Shown in pieces: positions 1 to 7,097 of a DNA stretch of 64,000 nucleotides (position 1 is the stretch's first letter; the number at the start of each line of letters is the position of its first letter). The notes under the pieces are model-generated. The model was given only the letters and a program-made list of their open reading frames with translations, was not told the DNA's origin and did not search any database. Position numbers and translations under genes: made by a program. The stretch lies in contig NZ_ATAE01000031.1 in NCBI RefSeq assembly GCF_000474275.2, positions 1 to 64,000 of the forward strand. The letters are read 5' to 3'. This DNA comes from Alkalihalophilus marmarensis DSM 21297. GTDB taxonomy: Bacteria; Bacillota; Bacilli; Bacillales; Bacillaceae_D.

Positions 1-78
1 GATTCGAACCCCCGCGCGGTTTAACCCGCCTGTCGGTTTTCAAGACCGATCCCTTCAGCCGGACTTGGGTATTCCTCC
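1..78 (-). tRNA. tRNA-Ser (TGA), 3' end cut by window edge
   Basis: Read on the minus strand the 5' end is GGAGGAATACCC. The anticodon loop is CTTGAAA (anticodon TGA), followed by a long class II variable arm and the GGTTCGAATC T-loop. The 3' acceptor strand lies outside the window. It is the second of two tRNAs transcribed in tandem with tRNA-Ala. Confidence 0.93.
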
Positions 79-86
79 GCGATATA

Positions 87-162
87 TGGTGGAGCCTAGC
101 GGGATCGAACCGCTGACCTCCTGCGTGCAAGGCAGGCGCTCTCCCAGCTGAGCTAAGGCCCC
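87..162 (-). tRNA. tRNA-Ala (TGC)
   Basis: The minus strand gives GGGGCCTTAGCTCAGCTGGG, an anticodon arm CCTGCCTTGCACGCAGG (anticodon TGC), the GGTTCGATCCC T-arm, acceptor GGCTCCA and an encoded CCA end (87-89). All cloverleaf arms pair. It lies 8 bases upstream of the tRNA-Ser gene, so the two are probably co-transcribed. Confidence 0.95.
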
Positions 163-245
163 ATATGTAATGCGATTAAAAAGAGTTTGTCTTTTCTATC
201 GTTGTTTTTTCGCTCACCAGCGACGTTTAATAATGTACCATGAAT

Positions 246-303
246 CACAATAAAAATACAAGCCTTTTTCGAAAAAAGTTATATTTTTTTAAAAAAGGCT
301 TGT
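246..303 (-). terminator. Intrinsic terminator after comGB
   Basis: A 12-13 bp stem (258-269 with 292-303) is followed on the minus strand by a T-rich run (ATTTTTATTG). It begins 18 bases past the comGB stop. This ends the comG transcript after only two genes. Confidence 0.8.
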
Positions 304-320
304 ACCTTAAGGGATTCCCC

Positions 321-1385
321 CTATTGCAAAGAACCAATCATTTGGAACATAGGGAGCATAATAGCAAGGAATAAAATAAAAATAAAAGCTCCAATTAAAA
401 TAAAAATTATTGGTTGTAAGTAGTCCATCACTTTGGTTAACTTCTCTTCTAATTCTGAGTATATTAATGTACTGAAATTTTCTAGATCTTCTCCTAAGTA
501 GCCCGTCCTCTCCCCATTCTCGATGACAAAACTTAATTCTTTTATAAAATAATCTTTTTGTTTTACTAAAAGATAAAATGGTGTACCAAGTTGTAGTTCA
601 GACTTAATTTTAATTACTTCTTGCTGGAAAAATGGCAGATGGCTCTGTCTTTCGAACAGAGATAATGCTTGTTGAAGGGAGGTTCCTGAAAGAAGAAGGC
701 GTCCTATTTGAAGAGAGAAAAAATACGTGCTTAATTGTTTTACGATCTGATTGACAAAGGGAGTGTTTAATAAAAACTTCATTCTTCTACTTGGCGGCCA
801 CTTTTTCTTAAACAGAAACATATAGAATAAAGAAAACACTGCTAAAAGGATTGTTGCTGCTCCTATGTACGGGATAGCTGATAGAGAATGCAGAACAATA
901 GTAGTTAACAGCGGAGGGTCCCCCTGCATTGTTTCAAATAAAGAATTAAAATGAGGAACAACAAACAGATGGAGTACAATGAGAACGACGAAACAAATCC
1001 AGACAAGCATTATTGGGTACCTCAACAGCTTATACATTTGTTGTTTCGTAACCTGCCGCTTTTCTAATAATGTTCCAGCTTGTATGAATCCATCACTCAC
1101 CTGTCCATGATATTGATAAAAATAAAGAAATGAAATCACATCTCTTGGGACTGGCAATTGAGAGAAAGACTGATGAATTTCTTGACCATCTTTAAGAGCT
1201 GTCTGCACTTGTGTGAGGGGGACAGAAACTTCTTTTGGAAGATGTATCAGCATAAATGATAAGGCGTGGTCCATAGAATATCCTTGTTTTAACAACTTCC
1301 CTAAAAGTTTAAATGATCTTGCATACACCATTTGCTGATTACGGTTAAAAATAGATGTTTGCTTATGAGCAACCCTATCATTCAC
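321..1385 (-). CDS. comGB: ComGB, competence pilus inner-membrane platform protein
   Basis: 354 aa GspF/PilC-type platform protein that works with the ComGA ATPase to assemble the competence pseudopilus for DNA uptake. Three long hydrophobic segments are visible (about residues 121-146, 170-190 and 325-348), with the repeated cytoplasmic GspF domains between them. The start overlaps the comGA stop (ATGA), and the ribosome site GGAGGGG lies just upstream. ComGC would be expected next, but a terminator and tRNA genes follow. In the lysogen comGB is cut off from the native comGA promoter and can only be read from the prophage side. Confidence 0.9.
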   Translation of the reverse strand: MNDRVAHKQTSIFNRNQQMVYARSFKLLGKLLKQGYSMDHALSFMLIHLPKEVSVPLTQVQTALKDGQEIHQSFSQLPVPRDVISFLYFYQYHGQVSDGFIQAGTLLEKRQVTKQQMYKLLRYPIMLVWICFVVLIVLHLFVVPHFNSLFETMQGDPPLLTTIVLHSLSAIPYIGAATILLAVFSLFYMFLFKKKWPPSRRMKFLLNTPFVNQIVKQLSTYFFSLQIGRLLLSGTSLQQALSLFERQSHLPFFQQEVIKIKSELQLGTPFYLLVKQKDYFIKELSFVIENGERTGYLGEDLENFSTLIYSELEEKLTKVMDYLQPIIFILIGAFIFILFLAIMLPMFQMIGSLQ

Positions 1386-1741
1386 CCCTCCCCACCCCTT
1401 TCACACTCGTTTGTATAACCCAGAGCCCAAGCCTTTCTTAATTGGTTTTCTAAAGTATTGGTCTCTCTTGTTAAACCCTTGTTCACCATCTCTCTAATTT
1501 GCTCGTTATGATCAAACGTATAGAGGGAACCACGATTATAGATAGGCATGTGATTAAAAGACTCTACCTCCATTCTTACCTTGCTTTGTCGATTAACTAA
1601 ACACTGACAGATAACTGCCTGTAACCCTTCACATACATCTTGTTTAGACACACCAAATTCCAACAGCCTTAATACGGCTGAGTAATTATTATTTGCATGC
1701 ACAGTCGCAAAAACAAGATGTCCTGTATGTATAATAGGCAC
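1382..1741 (-). pseudogene. comGA: comGA 3' fragment, split by the prophage
   Basis: C-terminal part of the ComGA traffic ATPase. The open frame begins at a GTG in the phage arm, so the first five residues (MPIIH) are phage-encoded. ComGA sequence resumes at TGHLVFATVHANN, which fits directly onto the TGHL end of the 5' fragment near 44291. Joining both across the core gives about 344 aa, close to the usual ComGA length. Walker A and B lie in the other fragment, so this piece cannot be an active ATPase. Confidence 0.93.
1716..1726. repeat. attL core, 11 bp
   Basis: AGATGTCCTGT is present here and at 44291-44301, and the sequences diverge on both sides. The core keeps the comGA reading frame. 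Left of it is host comGA, right of it is phage DNA. Confidence 0.9.
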
Positions 1742-1742
1742 G
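1730..1742. repeat. attP left-arm inverted repeat
   Basis: TATAATAGGCACG is the exact reverse complement of 44272-44284 in the right arm. In the circular phage the two 13-mers flank the core at 3 and 6 bases, the layout expected for a serine-integrase binding site. Confidence 0.75.
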
Positions 1743-1748
1743 ACTATT

Positions 1749-2300
1749 TTAGACTATTATATTTACTGCTTCTCCACGTTCATATTTACTCACAAAGTCG
1801 ATAAACAATATCTCTAGAACACGCTCAAAATGAAAAGGGTGTTGTGGATAGAGTTTGGATATATCAGACAACATCACTTCTCCCCTTAAGACATCCTTAC
1901 GATCCAGCCTACAGAATACATATTCCGTATGATCCACCAAATTCTTTCTAACTGGATACAATGGTACTTCATCAATACTTTCTTCATTATACTTACTCAA
2001 ACGCACATTCGGGGTGCCGCGATCATAATCTAAAAGCAGTTTATACAGCGCCTTAACATCTTGCTTCCTTCTAACCTCATCTAAAAAATCTTTCCACAGA
2101 AGCTCTACTAAGTTATTTAGTTTAAAGCGTTCTTCAGTTATCTCACATATGTCATCACATATCACGTTAGCTCTAAGGAAAATATCATTAGGCAAATGCA
2201 GAGTTAATGTTACTGATCGAGATGTGAAAATCCTCTTCCAGACATTAGATTTATTCAATTCCTTTCCAAGTAAATCTCTTTCGCTAAATGCCCTCAACAT
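1749..2300 (-). CDS. Hypothetical phage protein next to attL
   Basis: 183 aa from the ATG at 2300, which has GGCGGTG upstream and reduces overlap with the preceding gene to 17 bases; the open frame extends to 2402. No domain is recognised. It is charged, soluble, and contains no membrane segment. It is the last gene of a minus-strand run leading into attL, ending 7 bases from the GTG of the comGA 3' fragment. It could supply read-through transcription into comGA'-comGB in the lysogen. Confidence 0.65.
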   Translation of the reverse strand: MLRAFSERDLLGKELNKSNVWKRIFTSRSVTLTLHLPNDIFLRANVICDDICEITEERFKLNNLVELLWKDFLDEVRRKQDVKALYKLLLDYDRGTPNVRLSKYNEESIDEVPLYPVRKNLVDHTEYVFCRLDRKDVLRGEVMLSDISKLYPQHPFHFERVLEILFIDFVSKYERGEAVNIIV

Positions 2301-2676
2301 AAACACCGCCTTGCTCTCGAAATAAAGCATCTGAGAATATCCTATGGGTAGCCTCTCTAATGCTGCAGTTCCATTTGATTGAATACACAACAATGGCTTC
2401 ATACATTTTCGGTGTTGCTTTCACATGAACAATAAAATCACTTGGCTCGTAAACTTGTTGAGGAAAGTCTCTCCGTCGATCTAGATGTGCCTTTACAATT
2501 CCAGTAGCGTAAGATGTTATAGACTCCCTTCTATTCCTTGCAGCATAAAGAACAAATTCCCTGTCTTTTGGTTTGATCGGTATTCGGATATCCACCTTAG
2601 AATCCGAACGTTTTTTTCTAACTGAAGGTTGAGATTGCTTTCTTTTTGTTTGATTCAACATTGGATTGAGATTCAA
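2284..2676 (-). CDS. Hypothetical basic protein, ribbon-helix-helix-like
   Basis: About 130 aa from a TTG at 2676 preceded by AGGGGAGAG; the open frame runs back to 2748 without a ribosome site, and an ATG at 2661 is an alternative. The N-terminus is Lys/Arg/Gln-rich. The middle (VDIRIPIKPKDREFVLYAA) resembles the start of CopG/Arc-type or relaxosome-accessory proteins. It overlaps the following gene, so the two are probably translated together. DNA binding is inferred, not shown. Confidence 0.55.
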   Translation of the reverse strand: MNLNPMLNQTKRKQSQPSVRKKRSDSKVDIRIPIKPKDREFVLYAARNRRESITSYATGIVKAHLDRRRDFPQQVYEPSDFIVHVKATPKMYEAIVVYSIKWNCSIREATHRIFSDALFREQGGVYVEGI

Positions 2677-2799
2677 AACTCTCTCCCCTATCTTATAAAT
2701 TTTTGAAAATCTCTCCCTTATCCTTGGTCCCCTCGTCCCCTCGGTCAAGATTGTACAAGGTAGGGGAATGGAAGGACCAAGAGTATGAACATGGTATGA

Positions 2800-3003
2800 T
2801 TAGCTAAGGTCGAGTTTAAAACCACCATTTTCTGAACGTACTACTTGTTTCTTTACAGGAATCTTCGCTTTTCCTTCTTCCATGTCTCTTTGAATCAGCC
2901 GCTTAATATAGGACGAAAAGTTTGTAAATTGTTTAGTATGTTCCAGCAGCTGCTCCTCGTATGGATCTGACAGATTGAACGCTACACTTTTGGTCTTCTT
3001 CAT
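2800..3003 (-). CDS. Small ribbon-helix-helix-like protein
   Basis: 67 aa. The start KKTKSVAFNLSDPYEEQLL, followed by a helix ending in YIKRLIQRDME, is the strand-helix-helix pattern of Arc/CopG repressors. It overlaps the end of a 59-codon frame upstream. Being close to attP in the circular genome, it or its neighbours could include the integrase directionality factor; this is inference. Confidence 0.65.
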   Translation of the reverse strand: MKKTKSVAFNLSDPYEEQLLEHTKQFTNFSSYIKRLIQRDMEEGKAKIPVKKQVVRSENGGFKLDLS

Positions 3004-3112
3004 ACCAACTTGCCCCCATTTCCTTAACCAAAGCTTTACCCTCTTTAGTTAGATAAATCTTACCCGACATTTGCATTTGCTTAATCATCTCTTTAAATTG
3101 GTTTGTGTTCAT
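2933..3112 (-). CDS. Small hypothetical phage protein (59 aa)
   Basis: A 59-codon frame starting ATG at 3112, with AAGGAGG about 11-12 bases upstream. The first 37 residues (including GKIYLTKEGKALVKEMG) look protein-like. The last part overlaps the 67-aa gene by 71 bases and may be non-functional tail. It is the first gene of the minus-strand group at the left prophage end and a candidate recombination directionality factor by position only. Confidence 0.45.
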   Translation of the reverse strand: MNTNQFKEMIKQMQMSGKIYLTKEGKALVKEMGASWYEEDQKCSVQSVRSIRGAAAGTY

Positions 3113-3186
3113 ACTCTTGTATGACCTCCTTCATGCTGTGATAGTTAATCATATGGAGGTATGACTGAGGTTAGAACTAAAGCTTT

Positions 3187-3217
3187 CAAAAAAAGAGCAA
3201 CCGCGGCCGGTCACTCT
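3187..3217 (-). terminator. Terminator of the 126-aa lipoprotein gene
   Basis: The 10-bp GC-rich stem (3208-3217 with 3194-3203, two G-U pairs) is followed on the minus strand by seven Ts. It overlaps the stop codon of the lipoprotein gene. Confidence 0.75.
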
Positions 3218-3591
3218 TCTCCTTCGTGTTTATCTCTAACTTCCTTTAACATCTCAGATACCTTTGAATTTGCTTCCATAAACCCTTCCATATTTTCAAT
3301 GGATTCACTTTCTAAGTTCGATTCTTCTGATCTCATAAGTTCGTAATACCTTTTAGCATTCAGAAGATTTTCTACAAGTACCTTTTCATCACCTTTAACG
3401 CTGTTATATTTTTCTTCATACTTCGCAAATAACTCGTTTATTTCTTCTGAGCTCGCTTGATTGGTAATATAATCAGCATTTAGTTCAGTGTGTAGTTGCC
3501 GAGTGTCATTATACACTTCTGTACTTACTTCATTAGAAGAACACCCCGCCAACAAAATTATAAACAACAAAAGTAATAATAATTTTTTCAT
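3211..3591 (-). CDS. Prophage lipoprotein
   Basis: 126 aa with a classical lipoprotein signal: KK, a leucine-rich core, then lipobox LAGC with Cys17. The rest is a hydrophilic, helical, Glu-rich domain with a coiled-coil look. It should be anchored outside the cytoplasmic membrane. It is single, with its own terminator, set apart from the late operon, so it is probably expressed in the lysogen (moron). Superinfection exclusion is a reasonable but untested role. Confidence 0.75.
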   Translation of the reverse strand: MKKLLLLLLFIILLAGCSSNEVSTEVYNDTRQLHTELNADYITNQASSEEINELFAKYEEKYNSVKGDEKVLVENLLNAKRYYELMRSEESNLESESIENMEGFMEANSKVSEMLKEVRDKHEGEE

Positions 3592-3663
3592 TATACCGCC
3601 TCCCCACTCACTATATTACTAATAGAAAACAAAGGAAACAATGACCATTTTACAAAACTCACC

Positions 3664-3707
3664 TTGATACCAGAACATACATTCGCATATAATTGGAACA
3701 AACATTC
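3664..3707 (+). promoter_or_regulatory. Promoter with two LexA-like boxes
   Basis: -35 TTGATA (3664-3669), 18-base spacer, -10 TATAAT (3688-3693). Two similar boxes, GAACATACATTC (3673-3684) and GAACAAACATTC (3696-3707), lie in the spacer and just after the -10. Each differs from the Bacillus LexA pattern GAAC-N4-GTTC by one base in the right half. Confidence 0.6.
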
Positions 3708-3725
3708 TTATTATGAGGTGATCAC

Positions 3726-4082
3726 ATGCTGCCACAAGAAGACCATGAACTAATATTGCAATACATATACCTGCCTCTCACTCGTAAAGTGATTGAACAG
3801 GATCTTGCTAAGATGGAACGTGCTAACTTTAAGTTCAGGGATGTGTATCTTGATTTCTTCAGGGGAAAAGCTGACTGGATCGGCAAAGATTTAGGTGAGG
3901 TAAAACGCAAGCTAAAACAGCGCGGAATTATGATTCATGGTCCAACTGATGTTGAGTATGGTGATACTAAGTTCTGTAGATATCTCATTGTACATAAAGG
4001 ACAGGAGAAGGAAATGAGGTTACTTGCTGTACATATGAGGAATAATGTGCGGGAGATATTGGCTTCTTATATCAATAACTGA
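3726..4082 (+). CDS. Hypothetical prophage protein, possibly DNA-damage inducible
   Basis: 118 aa, start ATG with GAGGTG five bases upstream. It is mixed alpha/beta and charged, with no membrane segment. I recognise no family. It is a plus-strand gene in a minus-strand region and has a strong promoter carrying two LexA-like boxes, so it may be switched on during the SOS response that also induces the prophage. A 10-bp perfect stem (4106-4115 / 4121-4130) follows 24 bases after the stop. Confidence 0.65.
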   Translation: MLPQEDHELILQYIYLPLTRKVIEQDLAKMERANFKFRDVYLDFFRGKADWIGKDLGEVKRKLKQRGIMIHGPTDVEYGDTKFCRYLIVHKGQEKEMRLLAVHMRNNVREILASYINN

Positions 4083-4105
4083 AAATGTATAGACATGTAA
4101 GTAAA

Positions 4106-4130
4106 ATAGCCTTATAATCGATAAGGCTAT
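4106..4130. repeat. Perfect 10-bp stem-loop
   Basis: ATAGCCTTAT and ATAAGGCTAT are separated by five bases. There is no T-run after it, so it is either a weak terminator or a structural element between the 118-aa gene and the Sda-like gene. Confidence 0.5.
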
Positions 4131-4286
4131 CTAGACTACAAATATAATTAAGAACGTGTTAGACTCCCTCATCTAGAAATACTCACCAGATCGCCTTCAG
4201 AATTGTAATGGATAGTGTCTGCTAGGAATATGCTGCTCAAATAACTGGGCACATGCCTAGAAGAACTCTGTAAGGGAGGGAAATCT

Positions 4287-4433
4287 ATGAGTATCAAATT
4301 TTTGAGTGATACAACTTTGTTAGAATCTTACCGTAAGGCCATTGAACTTGGATTAGACGATGATTTTGTAAACCTTCTTAAAGAGGAGTTAGCTAGAAGA
4401 AATTTGTTGCCAAATGATCATTTGTCTAATTAA
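4287..4433 (+). CDS. sda: Sda-like sporulation checkpoint protein
   Basis: 48 aa, start ATG with GGGAGGG six bases upstream. The core (LSDTTLLESYRKAIELGLDD, then DFVNLLKEELARRNL) matches the helical hairpin of Sda as I know it (LSDELLIESYxKA...L..DFIELIxxEIxRR). Bacterial Sda binds the histidine kinases KinA/KinB and blocks phosphorelay input to Spo0A. In a prophage this would hold the host back from sporulation. The 3' end is overlapped by a gene on the other strand. Confidence 0.85.
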   Translation: MSIKFLSDTTLLESYRKAIELGLDDDFVNLLKEELARRNLLPNDHLSN

Positions 4434-4517
4434 ATCCAACTCATCTTCTTTTAATTTTCTACCTAATTTAGTTTCAAAATACATAATCAAAGTACTTAAT
4501 TCATCATTTGATTCCAA
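4389..4517 (-). CDS. Small hypothetical protein, antisense to sda 3' end
   Basis: 42 aa from a TTG at 4517, with GGGAGGGG five bases upstream and a well-formed promoter. The sequence (for example MYFETKLGRKLKEDELDLIR) is helical and charged. Its last 45 bases run antisense to the Sda-like gene. No family is recognised. Confidence 0.5.
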   Translation of the reverse strand: MESNDELSTLIMYFETKLGRKLKEDELDLIRQMIIWQQISSS

Positions 4518-4540
4518 CTATACCCCTCCCAACTACCCAC

Positions 4541-4569
4541 ATTATATCTTTTGATTCAAATTTCGACAA
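4541..4569 (-). promoter_or_regulatory. Promoter reading toward sda on the opposite strand
   Basis: Minus-strand -35 TTGTCG (4564-4569), 17-base spacer, -10 TATAAT (4541-4546). The transcript would start near 4534, carry the 42-aa frame, and continue antisense through sda. Confidence 0.6.
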
Positions 4570-4709
4570 ATCAAACCTGTTACAGTGGTAGTATATAGCG
4601 GATAATAAAATGACATCATTGTATAGACAATTTAGGCACAAAGACTTATAATCGATTTGAGAAAGTAAATTCTCATTAGTGGATGTAGTAGTCCAAGTAA
4701 GATCCGAAG

Positions 4710-5008
4710 ACACCTATCCTGGCAGGGAATAGGTGTTTTTTTCTAAGTGCTTTGTTAGTGATAGTCTGGAGTAGGATGAATAGATCTTTCAATATACACC
4801 CTGAGAACATCTATCTTCGTAGTGGGGGATAGATGTTTTTTGATTTGCATTCTTTAATTCTCATTCCCTGCATAAATTAGTTAGGAGAAGGCTGACACCT
4901 TTCTCAGGCTTTAAGACTCCCGTCACCGGAGAGCATAAAAGAATTAACTCGGCCATATTATGGCTGGGCTTTTTAATTTCAAGAAAAACCCCCACTAGTG
5001 TGAGGGCT
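4710..5008. other. Gene-free stretch with a run of intrinsic terminators
   Basis: The stretch 4570-5255 has no convincing gene. It holds three plus-strand hairpins followed by T-runs: 4710-4742 (ACACCTAT / ATAGGTGT), 4806-4841 (AACATCTATC / GATAGATGTT) and 4948-4974 (CTCGGCCATA / TATGGCTGGG). A minus-strand hairpin with a T-run lies at 4984-5006. About 60-105 bases separate the plus-strand hairpins, long enough for small RNAs, but no good promoter is seen between them. Confidence 0.6.
4989..5008. repeat. Direct repeat flanking the MBL/DUF3006 cassette, copy 1
   Basis: A 20-mer (CCCCCAC-TAG-TGTGAGGGCT) matches 7072-7091 (CCCCCAC-AAA-TGTGAGGGCT) at 18 of 20 positions. Each copy is also a hairpin. 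This one is followed by a T-run on the minus strand. Confidence 0.7.
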
Positions 5009-5199
5009 CCATAAGAGGTTTGTGTACATATAACGAAGGGGGAACATATGACTTACCAACGATGTCTTTATTATAAATGACAAAATAATACAAGTCTAAT
5101 TAGTATATTTATAATCGATCTCTCAATTCATACCTACGCTTCTTTATATTTAATATTCCATTCAAAACAAAAAATATTATATTTGTGAATATTTTACTG

Positions 5200-5205
5200 T
5201 ATAAT
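5200..5205 (+). promoter_or_regulatory. Probable -10 of the metallo-beta-lactamase gene
   Basis: TATAAT is preceded by TG and lies about 50 bases before the start codon. No clear -35 hexamer stands at 17 bases, so the promoter may depend on an activator. Confidence 0.4.
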
Positions 5206-5255
5206 CTATAGGCAAAGAGTCTTAATAAAAATCAATTTTACTTATGGAGGTTTCT

Positions 5256-6686
5256 ATGGAAGTATTATTAATGTTGATTATTTTAGCTATGCCTATCTTA
5301 TTTCTAATTGGTATGTTCAAACCAGATAAGCTATTATTTTGGAGAAAAGAAGCAAGTTCAAGAAAGATGGTAGTTGCCTATACATGTGGCTTATTTATCG
5401 CTAGTTTTCTAACACTTGGATTTATTGCCGAGCCAATTGAACCACATATAGAACCAGTGGCAACTGCAGAAGCAACAATCGAAGACTCAGAAGAAACCAA
5501 TGAAGAAGTTGCTACAGAAATAACTGATAAGGATCCAGAAACAGAACAAGGAGATAACGTAAATTCTGATATTGACGAGCAAGACAAAGAGGAAAATACT
5601 GATGACATAATAAATTCCAATGCTTCAGATATTGTTATTCCAGAAGGGGATTTAACAGTACATTATATTGATGTAGGACAGGGAGACGCTACTTTACTTC
5701 AAGGTTCTGATTTTACTATTCTTATTGATGCTGGGAGACATGATGGTAATGAAGTAGTGCCTTATTTAAATCATGTTGGAGTTGAATCTTTAGATTTAAT
5801 TATAGCTACTCATCCACATGCAGATCATATTGGACAAATTGATAAAGTAATAGAAAGCTTTGATGTCGGAGAGGTATGGATGAATGGTGATGAGACGACA
5901 TCGCAAACGTTTGAACGTGTATTAGATGCTGTTTTATCAAATGAAACTTCATATAATGAGCCACGCGCTGGAGAGGATTACGAAATTGGTTCTGCTAAAA
6001 TTAAGATATTGAATCCAAATTCACTCTCTGGTGATTTAAATGATAATTCTATTAGTCTTAAGTTGAGTTATGGGCAAGTTAGCTTCTTGTTCACCGGTGA
6101 TGCTGAAACCAGCTCGGAAAGTTACATGAGTAACAACTTTGATTTAAGTGCAGATATACTACAAGTAGGTCATCATGGCTCAAACACTTCAAGCACAAAC
6201 AATTTTTTACATGCCGTTCAACCTTCAGTAGCAATTTACTCAGCTGGAGCTAATAACTCTTATGGACATCCTCACACCGAAGTAATCGACCGTTTAAATA
6301 ATATCGGTGCAGAAATATTTGGTACAGATAAAGATGGGAATATTACTGTTATTACTGATGGGTTATCTTTTTCAGTTGAGACACATCAACCCACAGGTTC
6401 AATTTCTGTAGCTCCGGCTCCCGCACCTGTTTCACCAGTAACCGAAAACAAGGAACCAGAAGAGCAAGAAGAGCCTCAAGAAGTTTCATGCCCACCAAAC
6501 ACAGTTGCGATTAACACTGCCGGCAAAGAGGAATTACAAAAGATACATCAAATAGGTCCGGATAGAGCTGACCAAGTTATTAACTTGCGTCCATTCTCTT
6601 CCTATTCAAGTTTAACAAGAATTAGCGGAATTGGTGACGCAAGAGTGAAAGAGATCGAACAACAAGGAATTATCTGTTTTAATTAA
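5256..6686 (+). CDS. Membrane-anchored ComEC/Rec2-type metallo-beta-lactamase with HhH domain
   Basis: 476 aa from the ATG at 5256 (TGGAGG five bases upstream; the in-frame ATG at 5244 overlaps that site). Order: two membrane segments (residues 2-20 and 38-58), an acidic linker (60-130), a metallo-beta-lactamase domain (132-370) with the HPHADH metal site near 186, GDAE near 281 and HHGS near 305, a Pro/Glu linker, then a ComEA-like helix-hairpin-helix domain (415-475). It resembles the hydrolase domain of the DNA-uptake channel ComEC joined to the DNA-binding domain of ComEA, but lacks the channel. Probably an extracytoplasmic nuclease or phosphodiesterase. Confidence 0.8.
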   Translation: MEVLLMLIILAMPILFLIGMFKPDKLLFWRKEASSRKMVVAYTCGLFIASFLTLGFIAEPIEPHIEPVATAEATIEDSEETNEEVATEITDKDPETEQGDNVNSDIDEQDKEENTDDIINSNASDIVIPEGDLTVHYIDVGQGDATLLQGSDFTILIDAGRHDGNEVVPYLNHVGVESLDLIIATHPHADHIGQIDKVIESFDVGEVWMNGDETTSQTFERVLDAVLSNETSYNEPRAGEDYEIGSAKIKILNPNSLSGDLNDNSISLKLSYGQVSFLFTGDAETSSESYMSNNFDLSADILQVGHHGSNTSSTNNFLHAVQPSVAIYSAGANNSYGHPHTEVIDRLNNIGAEIFGTDKDGNITVITDGLSFSVETHQPTGSISVAPAPAPVSPVTENKEPEEQEEPQEVSCPPNTVAINTAGKEELQKIHQIGPDRADQVINLRPFSSYSSLTRISGIGDARVKEIEQQGIICFN

Positions 6687-6700
6687 GGAGGGTGTATTTC

Positions 6701-6967
6701 ATGGAAAAAAAAGCCGTACTAGATCGAATTGTTGATGGCGAGCATGCTGTTCTATTAGTTGGTGATAAAGAAGAAGAGAAGATCATTTCAGTTTCTCAGT
6801 TACCTAAGGAAGCTAGAGAAGGAGCTTGGTTAAAAATAACTCTCACTGAATCTAACGAGGTAAGTGTTGTAGTGTTAGATGTGGATGAAACAAATATAGC
6901 CCGATCTAGAATTAGTAGTAAGATGGAGCTCCTTAAGAAAAGAAAAGGTAGTAAATTTAAAAAATAG
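6701..6967 (+). CDS. DUF3006 family protein
   Basis: 88 aa from the ATG at 6701 with AAGGAGGG eight bases upstream, 14 bases after the preceding stop. It starts KKAVLDRIVDGEHAVLLVGD, the typical DUF3006 opening, and ends in a Lys-rich tail. DUF3006 genes commonly sit next to ComEC-type metallo-beta-lactamase genes, so the two probably act together. The role is unknown. Confidence 0.8.
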   Translation: MEKKAVLDRIVDGEHAVLLVGDKEEEKIISVSQLPKEAREGAWLKITLTESNEVSVVVLDVDETNIARSRISSKMELLKKRKGSKFKK

Positions 6968-7030
6968 CATTTTTAATACCTCGCATAATGAATCGCTACC
7001 TGTAATGACAAAATTATGGAAAAAAATCAA

Positions 7031-7070
7031 AGATCCTTATAGCGCCTATTCTGTATAGGGGTCTTTTTTT
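7031..7070. terminator. Bidirectional terminator between DUF3006 gene and amidase
   Basis: The 11-bp stem with two G-U pairs (7031-7041 / 7054-7064) is followed by seven Ts on the plus strand, and by TTGATTTTTTT on the minus strand. It serves the convergent DUF3006 and amidase genes. Confidence 0.8.
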
Positions 7071-7071
7071 G

Positions 7072-7091
7072 CCCCCACAAATGTGAGGGCT
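7072..7091. repeat. Direct repeat flanking the MBL/DUF3006 cassette, copy 2
   Basis: Second copy of the 20-mer at 4989-5008, a hairpin followed here by TTTTCG on the plus strand. The copies begin 2,083 bp apart and bracket the cassette. Confidence 0.7.
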
Positions 7092-7097
7092 TTTCGT

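Noticed and set aside
2677-2748. N-terminal extension of the 130-aa phage protein
   Set aside because: The far start has no ribosome site; a TTG with AGGGGAGAG stands downstream.
4504-4713. A 69-aa minus-strand frame
   Set aside because: No ribosome site, and the promoter and ribosome site of the 42-aa gene lie inside it in another frame.
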